DNA of 8,100 nucleotides, from contig DAHXMK010000417.1 of the NCBI GenBank assembly GCA_027365515.1, positions 1-8,100 of the forward strand. Direction: 5' to 3'. Positions 4,601 to 8,100 of this stretch are shown in pieces; within the stretch, counting starts at the first letter, position 1; the number at the start of each line of letters is the position of its first letter. Below the pieces are notes generated by a model that saw only the letters and a program-made list of their open reading frames with translations, was not told the origin of the DNA and did no database searches. Made by a program: the position numbers and the translations under genes. Origin of the DNA: Candidatus Aminicenantota bacterium. GTDB lineage: Bacteria > Acidobacteriota > UBA4820 > DSQY01.

Positions 4601-6968
4601 CCACGCCTGGCGATGTGGCCATGCAACCCATCGCATCAGTCACACGAACGGCATAGCTGCCGCTCTGCGTGGCCGTAAAACTTTGCAGGGTTGCACCCGA
4701 GATATCCGCGCTATCCTTCGCCCACTGGTAGGTGCTGAATGGTTGAGTCGAAAGAAGGACACCCGGCGAAACGCAACCCGTCGCGCTGCCTTCAACGGTG
4801 GGAGCCACAAGATCGAACGTCACGGAATGGGGGCTCGATTCGGCCGTGCATCCGTCCCACCTCGGCACGCGGACCGTGTATGATCCATCCTGCGTCGCCG
4901 CGTAGTTTTGAGATGTTGCTCCCACAATCTCAACGCCGTCTTTCACCCACTGGTAGCCAGAGTAGTTTCCCGTCGAAAGCGAAACCGCTTCTCCAGCGCA
5001 ACCTGACCCCGCCCCTAGGACAAGAGGATTTGGCGTATAGATGCCGCCAGTCTGCATTGCATTTGAATCCATCCCGCCCCAAATGATCATGGCGTACCCG
5101 GTCCAGACCGCCGAATTCCAGCTCCGCCAGGATGGGCAATTGGCGTCGGTTGCGGTCGCAAGCCAACAGTCCGTTGGTGGATAATAGCGTCCGCCGGTGT
5201 TGGAGTTGTAGGCGTTTCCCCAGATTATCATCTCCGAACCCGTCCAGACCGCTGTTTGACCACTGCGCGCGCTCGGGCAATTGGTCCCGATAGACGTGGC
5301 TGTCCAGGAATCGCCGGAAGTTGAATAGCGGCCCCCGGTACCGAGGGCGCCATTGTTGTCCTCTCCACCCCACACTATCATTTCGCTCCCGGTCCAAATG
5401 GCGCTCTGCCTCCGCCGTCCCGAAGGACAGTTAGCCCCGGTGGACACAGGGGTCCAGGCGTCGGTCGTTGGGTTGTAGCGCCCGCCGTTGTTGTAATAGG
5501 CTGGATAGGCGCCCCCGCCCCAGATGATCATTTCGCCGCCGGTCCAGACCGCCGACGGATAGTAGCGCCCGGATGGGCAGTTGCCGGCCGTAGAGGTCGC
5601 GGCCCACGCATCGGTGGCCGGGTTGTACCGCCCGCCAGTGTTAAGCGAGGTGTAGGTAGGAGCGTAGTAGCCGCCCCAGACGATCATTACATTTCCGGTC
5701 CATATCGTCGTGTGCAACGTACGGGCTGTAGGGCAGTCCGTTCCAGTGGAAGTGGCGGCCCACGAATCGGTGGCGGGGTTGTAGCGTCCCCCGGTGTTGA
5801 AGTATTGCCATCCACCGTTGTACTGGTCTCCTCCCCAGACGATCATTTCGGTGCCCGTCCAGATTGCAGTGTGGTCGTAACGCGGCGTCGGACAATCTCC
5901 AGCAGTGGAAGTGGCCACCCAGGAATCCGTGGCAGGCGTGTAGCGTCCGCCAGAATTGAGTCCAGGGCCACCGCCGATCGCGCCTCCCCAGATGATCATC
6001 TCCACGCCGGTCCAAACGGCGGTGTGGGAGTAGCGGGCGGAGGGAGCACCCGTCAGGTTGGTGGCCTTCCATTCCGAAGTGCACGCGGCCAATGGAGACG
6101 GCACGGCCGGCAGCGCGTACTCGATTCCGAAAGCCGCCGGAGACGCGGCTGAGGTCTCACCGGCCCTTGCGGCCCACCATTCGCCGAATGATTTTTTTCT
6201 AAAGACGAGCGATTCGATTTCGATTGTTTTCTCGTCCTTCGACAACGTCCGCGAGAATGAAAAGGCCTCTTCGGACTCTTCGACATCGGACAGCTGGCCT
6301 TCGGCCGGCGTCTGGACCCACATCTGCCGCCAAGCTTCGGCATCAAGCTCCACAACGCGAGGCCCGTTCAGGCGCGCGACGGCGTCTTCTCGCGCCGTCT
6401 TACCTGCGCCGAGCAGCTCGTATCGCACGCGCATATACTCGCCATTAGATGAGGAGGCGAGACTCCCCTGCCCCGCTTCACGCATGGCACGTTCAGCTTG
6501 TTCCCGAACACCCGCGTGCAGCCGCGTGTCGTATGCATACAAGTTATGAATCAGGCGGTCGGTCAAGATGGGGCGGGCGAGACATTCGGCAATCAGGCCA
6601 GGGTCGTTGTGCAAGGCACCGAAAAGCTCGATGAGCGTTTCTGGATCCTTCGTGTCCTTGGCCATCCTCTCCAGCTCGGCCTGAAGTTGCCCTTCGGTGA
6701 CCGGCTTGTGCCAGAATTGCTCAAGGACGGTTGACTTCTTGAGATAGTCTGTCACCTTGGCTTCTATGGCCGAACGAGACACCAATTGCTCGAATGGCGG
6801 CTTGGGCTGTGGATTTTCCTTGGGCCATATCCGATGGCCGTAATATACCCGCTCTATGGCCTCCTGCGCCTTGACCCGTTGCTCGAAGGTTGGAGAGTCT
6901 CCGGCGACGACCGCCTGCCCGCAGAATACCATGAAGAACAACAAACAAAGGACCCATCGCTTGTGCAT
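1650..6968 (-). CDS. Giant exported mosaic protein: Kelch propeller, Ig-like domains, YCF48-like propeller, PKD domain
   Basis: A 1772-residue protein beginning at the ATG at 6968-6966, supported by a ribosome binding site. Domain order: Sec signal peptide (hydrophobic 5-22, likely cleavage after AVVA at 22); charged, mostly helical region (about 25-290); seven Kelch-type repeats (309-647); four Ig-like domains (648-947); about thirteen YCF48/BNR-like blades (955-1542); one PKD domain (1548-1625) with the diagnostic WDFGDG at 1579-1584; and a Gly/Ser/Trp-rich beta domain to the end. The protein is almost certainly outside the cytoplasm, and these modules are typical of surface binding or adhesion and of scaffolds. 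No catalytic site, sortase signal or PEP-CTERM motif is visible. The N-terminal helical region resembles, from memory only, regions attached to Kelch or YCF48-like repeats in Acidobacteriota-type genomes. The last 20 or so residues look non-conserved and lie partly in the overlap with the hydrolase gene. Reading frame is intact throughout. Function unknown. Confidence 0.92.
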   Translation of the reverse strand: MHKRWVLCLLFFMVFCGQAVVAGDSPTFEQRVKAQEAIERVYYGHRIWPKENPQPKPPFEQLVSRSAIEAKVTDYLKKSTVLEQFWHKPVTEGQLQAELERMAKDTKDPETLIELFGALHNDPGLIAECLARPILTDRLIHNLYAYDTRLHAGVREQAERAMREAGQGSLASSSNGEYMRVRYELLGAGKTAREDAVARLNGPRVVELDAEAWRQMWVQTPAEGQLSDVEESEEAFSFSRTLSKDEKTIEIESLVFRKKSFGEWWAARAGETSAASPAAFGIEYALPAVPSPLAACTSEWKATNLTGAPSARYSHTAVWTGVEMIIWGGAIGGGPGLNSGGRYTPATDSWVATSTAGDCPTPRYDHTAIWTGTEMIVWGGDQYNGGWQYFNTGGRYNPATDSWAATSTGTDCPTARTLHTTIWTGNVMIVWGGYYAPTYTSLNTGGRYNPATDAWAATSTAGNCPSGRYYPSAVWTGGEMIIWGGGAYPAYYNNGGRYNPTTDAWTPVSTGANCPSGRRRQSAIWTGSEMIVWGGEDNNGALGTGGRYSTSGDSWTATSIGTNCPSARSGQTAVWTGSEMIIWGNAYNSNTGGRYYPPTDCWLATATDANCPSWRSWNSAVWTGYAMIIWGGMDSNAMQTGGIYTPNPLVLGAGSGCAGEAVSLSTGNYSGYQWVKDGVEIVGATSQNYAATQDGSYTVRVPRWDGCTAESSPHSVTFDLVAPTVEGSATGCVSPGVLLSTQPFSTYQWAKDSADISGATLQSFTATQSGSYAVRVTDAMGCMATSPGVAVTVNANPAPTVTGASAGCQAPGVTLSTGSFAAYQWIKDTVDIPSATLQSYTATASGSYAVRVTDGNGCSGTSAGFPVTVLMNPSPEIVGAASNTCPATAVDLSTGSFATYQWNYNGAPISGATSQTYQAWVSGAYTVTVVDGGGCQGSSSPFVVTIDPCAAPCQGWTWANPKPDGNSFFSVAFGNGKYVAVGRYGKIAASLDGATWAVQSSGTMRDLWGIAWSGSLFVAVGFDGTILTSADGLSWTARSSGTSQGLYSVAWLNGRFIASGSGRTILTSPNGMTWTIRNSQAASSDYLSGIAWSGSLYVVVGGDWSSYPPYTSLVLTSTDTVTWNTQTLTYAPTYGFDPGSYWLNAVAWNGSYFLAAGDNGLTLTSSDGLSWNEQNSDNSYPSVQSLLWNGSEFIAPDYGGYGIFSNASGVNWTQLDVTPAVTLPLWGICMSDGPALYVAAGLGSATASDPSIWANHPPGGEAENNLYGVAGGDASTGKPSVAVGQDINTGDPIILTSADGISWARNGYAGYHWLYDVAYAGGIYVAVGSNGSAYSSDGANWSEVSIAGMFYGVAGSGSQFVAVGSLGKIIVSNNGGASWNQMTSPTTQRLRGVTYDATAGLWVAVGYAGTILTSPEGVNWTQRTSGTANNLFAVTSGSWTFSSGESIHRIVAVGGGGTILTSSDGTTWTSQVSGTTATLYGVVRGFGQFEAVGGGGVVLSSADGTTWSLETSGTSYYPLLAVGHGAPGRYFTTGYYGTLLYKEALRSTATATPPSGSVPLLVNFSPAIQGGQSPYTYDWDFGDGSPHSNAQSPSHRYQAAGTYGITLTARDCEGMVVMDKLVVTAGGGNVFRVPYSVTPLKISTTNNGASGVLAWDASNCASDGYHIVYGYGSGLASWSVAGGACGLGTSGTAAWSNIPDPSADGSRFLWFIVVGDNGINVEGSWGTGTSGEERGNGASGVCGMTTKASGDCGTYPQIAVSESSPGIGPSRR
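2343..4106 (-). repeat. Coding repeats: about 13 YCF48/BNR-like propeller blades
   Basis: This part of the giant gene encodes residues 955-1542. The repeated unit is 38-50 residues, with consensus FVAVG-x-x-GTILTS-x-DG-x-x-W followed by an SGT turn and an L-x-GVAW strand. The conserved Trp recurs at 996, 1035, 1074, 1123, 1171, 1212, 1253, 1303, 1341, 1379, 1420, 1468 and 1507, and a final half unit (FTTGYYGTLLYKE) ends at 1543. The units around 1194-1253 are degenerate. Thirteen units plus an end strand would fit two seven-bladed propellers closed by an N-terminal strand (GWTW at 955-958); that is inference. Confidence 0.85.
4128..5027 (-). repeat. Coding repeats: four tandem Ig-like domains
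   Basis: Encodes residues 648-947 as four units of about 76 residues. Each has an LSTG or similar strand, a YQW motif (672-674, 747-749, 823-825, 900-902), a GATSQ/GATLQ turn, and a SGSYxVRVTDxxGC strand. Each domain has one Cys near its start and one near its end: 657/707, 732/782, 808/858 and 885/935, each pair exactly 50 residues apart, consistent with an intradomain disulfide. The pattern resembles Ig-like/PKD-like domains of bacterial surface and gliding proteins. Confidence 0.85.
5028..6044 (-). repeat. Coding repeats: seven Kelch-type blades
   Basis: Encodes residues 309-647. Seven copies of a 47-53 residue unit carry the pattern R-x-x-H-T-A-x-WTG-x-EMI-[IV]-WGG, then a loop of variable length, then GGRY-x-P-x-TDSW. 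The WTG Trp falls at 319, 370, 423, 475, 525, 575 and 622. Seven units match a complete Kelch beta-propeller. DNA identity between copies is visible (for example repeated CCCCAGATGATCAT on the plus strand), suggesting expansion by tandem duplication. The last copy has a shortened second half (GGIYTPN). Confidence 0.88.
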
Positions 6969-6974
6969 CGTTCG

Positions 6975-6981
6975 CTCCCCC
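6975..6981 (-). promoter_or_regulatory. Ribosome binding site of the giant exported protein
   Basis: On the minus strand GGGGGAG ends six bases before the ATG at 6968. It supports this start, which also gives a complete signal peptide. It lies in the 35-bp gap after the acyl-CoA dehydrogenase stop codon. Confidence 0.7.
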
Positions 6982-7003
6982 TATCCCAGTCCTGCACCAA
7001 ATG

Positions 7004-8100
7004 CTACTCGTACACCTTCTCCTCGGCCGCCCCTTCGGCGTCGGCTTCGGTGTCGCGGGCATCCGACTTCCCAGCCAGAAACTCCTTATAGAACTCATGC
7101 TGGATTACGAGGTCCATGATCTCGTTTGTTCCGGTCCAGATCGTTATCAGCCTCACGTCGCGAAGAAGCCGTTCGACCGGAAAGACCGTCGTGTAGCCGA
7201 TGCCGCCCAAAACTTGCATCGAGTCATTGACGACGCTCCAAGCCGTATCTGTGGCGAAACGCTTGGATTCCGAGACCATCCTGCGGACGCGTCCCGGCGC
7301 GACGTTTCCCGAATCTATCGCCCTGCACGTTTCGAGGCAAAGAGCCCTCGCAGCGTTCAGTTGAGTCAGGCTTTGCGCGATTTTGAACGACACCGCCTCG
7401 AAGCGCCTGATCTCCTGGCCGAAGGCTTTGCGCCGCGAAGCGTACCTCGCGGCGATTGCGAGCGCGGCGCGCGCCATGCCGAGCGCGCCGCAGGCGCTAG
7501 TCATTCGCTCGGGTATCATCATCTGGTCGAAGACGTCGGCTCCCATTCCAAGGCCCGATTCTCCTCCCAGAAGGTTCTCCGCCGGAACTGTTGCATCCTT
7601 GAAGACGAGCCTTCCGGTCCCGCCGCCCCTGGTGCCCATGAGCCCGTACAGATACTCAACGCTGACGCCCGGCCCAGGCTCGACGAGAAAAACGCTCATC
7701 GCCTTCCGCGGCTCCGCCGAGCCGCCGGTCTTAGCGTAAACCAGGAAAAGCCCGGCGCCTTCCGAACCCACGACGAAGCGCTTCTGGCCGTTGAGAACGA
7801 AATGGTCCCCTTTTCTCTCGGCCCTCGCTGCCGCGCCGAAAAAGTCCGAGCCTCCGCGAGGTTCCGTCAGCGCTTCGGCCATTCCAAGCCCGCCTCTCAG
7901 CGCGGAAACGAGATACTTTTCCTTTTGTTCCTTCGTCCCGAAATGGGTAATCGCCTCCCCCACGATTGAGATCAGCGAATAGAGACAGGCGAGCGACGTC
8001 CCCAGGACGCCCACTTCTTCAAGGGCGATAAGTTCGCTCGTCCATGGAAGGCCCCTTCCGCCGTACTCCTTTGGAAACCTGAGCCCTAGAAGCTTCCTCC
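7004..8100 (-). CDS. Acyl-CoA dehydrogenase (FAD-dependent), 5' end beyond the window
   Basis: The frame is open from the right edge (first full codon at 8098) to a TAG at 7006-7004, giving 364 residues; the N-terminal 50 or so of the family are missing. The GTG at 8014 is internal, because the family's RFPKEYGGRGLPW stretch lies upstream of it. The enzyme oxidises an acyl-CoA to the trans-2-enoyl-CoA and passes electrons to ETF, in beta-oxidation or branched-chain amino-acid breakdown, in the cytosol. Both family signatures are present: ALTEPRGGSDF (7873-7841) and QVLGGIGYTTVFPVERLLRD (7216-7157), plus the FAD-contacting RRKAFGQ. At the MCAD-type catalytic site the usual Glu is Thr (IWTGTNEI, codon 7135-7133), whereas a Glu is present in IPERM (codon 7510-7508), where isovaleryl- and long-chain acyl-CoA dehydrogenases carry their base. 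The C-terminus ends in an acidic tail. The exact substrate is not readable. It ends 35 bp before the giant gene and may share its transcript. Confidence 0.95.
   Translation of the reverse strand, partial: RKLLGLRFPKEYGGRGLPWTSELIALEEVGVLGTSLACLYSLISIVGEAITHFGTKEQKEKYLVSALRGGLGMAEALTEPRGGSDFFGAAARAERKGDHFVLNGQKRFVVGSEGAGLFLVYAKTGGSAEPRKAMSVFLVEPGPGVSVEYLYGLMGTRGGGTGRLVFKDATVPAENLLGGESGLGMGADVFDQMMIPERMTSACGALGMARAALAIAARYASRRKAFGQEIRRFEAVSFKIAQSLTQLNAARALCLETCRAIDSGNVAPGRVRRMVSESKRFATDTAWSVVNDSMQVLGGIGYTTVFPVERLLRDVRLITIWTGTNEIMDLVIQHEFYKEFLAGKSDARDTEADAEGAAEEKVYE

Noticed and set aside
3972..4883. Open frame of 303 codons on the plus strand
   Set aside because: It lies wholly antisense to the Ig-like and YCF48-like region of the giant gene. 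Its translation is very rich in Arg, Gly and Pro with no domain, signal or ribosome binding site.
5028..6044. Regular direct repeats, considered as a CRISPR array or noncoding tandem repeat
   Set aside because: The period is about 150 bases, the repeats are imperfect, and they stay in frame encoding Kelch blades, so they are coding repeats.
7001..7969. Open frame of 322 codons on the plus strand
   Set aside because: It is exactly antisense to the acyl-CoA dehydrogenase, whose two family signatures leave no doubt about the coding strand. The antisense translation is Arg-rich and has no recognisable motif.

Overview
The window looks like ordinary chromosomal DNA from a fairly GC-rich, Gram-negative-type bacterium with a respiratory, fatty-acid-using lifestyle. 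The grounds are an exported multihaem c-type cytochrome, an acyl-CoA dehydrogenase, and a very long exported protein built from beta-propeller, Ig-like and PKD modules. That combination is common in Acidobacteriota and in former Deltaproteobacteria. The assignment to a phylum is inference from protein style only; no rRNA or other marker gene is present.

Layout: bases 1-331 contain no secure gene. The minus strand of 1-121 may be the edge of a degraded exported-protein gene. A sigma70-like promoter at 243-271 then leads into a small three-haem cytochrome gene (332-694, +), closed by a near-perfect intrinsic terminator (713-747), so the cytochrome looks monocistronic. Next is a membrane- or lipid-anchored alpha/beta hydrolase (797-1690, +). 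Its 3' end overlaps by 41 bp the 3' end of a 5.3-kb convergent gene (1650-6968, -). That gene encodes a 1772-residue exported mosaic protein: signal peptide, about 260-residue charged helical region, seven Kelch-type blades, four Ig-like domains, about thirteen YCF48/BNR-like blades, one PKD domain and a C-terminal beta-rich domain. Upstream of it on the same strand, 35 bp away, is the 3' part of an acyl-CoA dehydrogenase gene (7004-8100, -) that runs off the right edge.

I see no functional link that would make these genes one pathway. The two plus-strand genes are separated by a terminator. The two minus-strand genes are close enough to be co-transcribed, but their functions (cytosolic beta-oxidation enzyme and exported repeat protein) do not obviously belong together. 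There is no CRISPR array, tRNA, rRNA, insertion sequence or phage gene here. The points most worth a second look are the internal architecture of the giant protein, the apparently relocated catalytic glutamate of the acyl-CoA dehydrogenase, the missing canonical acid residue in the hydrolase, and the small three-haem cytochrome with its own promoter and terminator.
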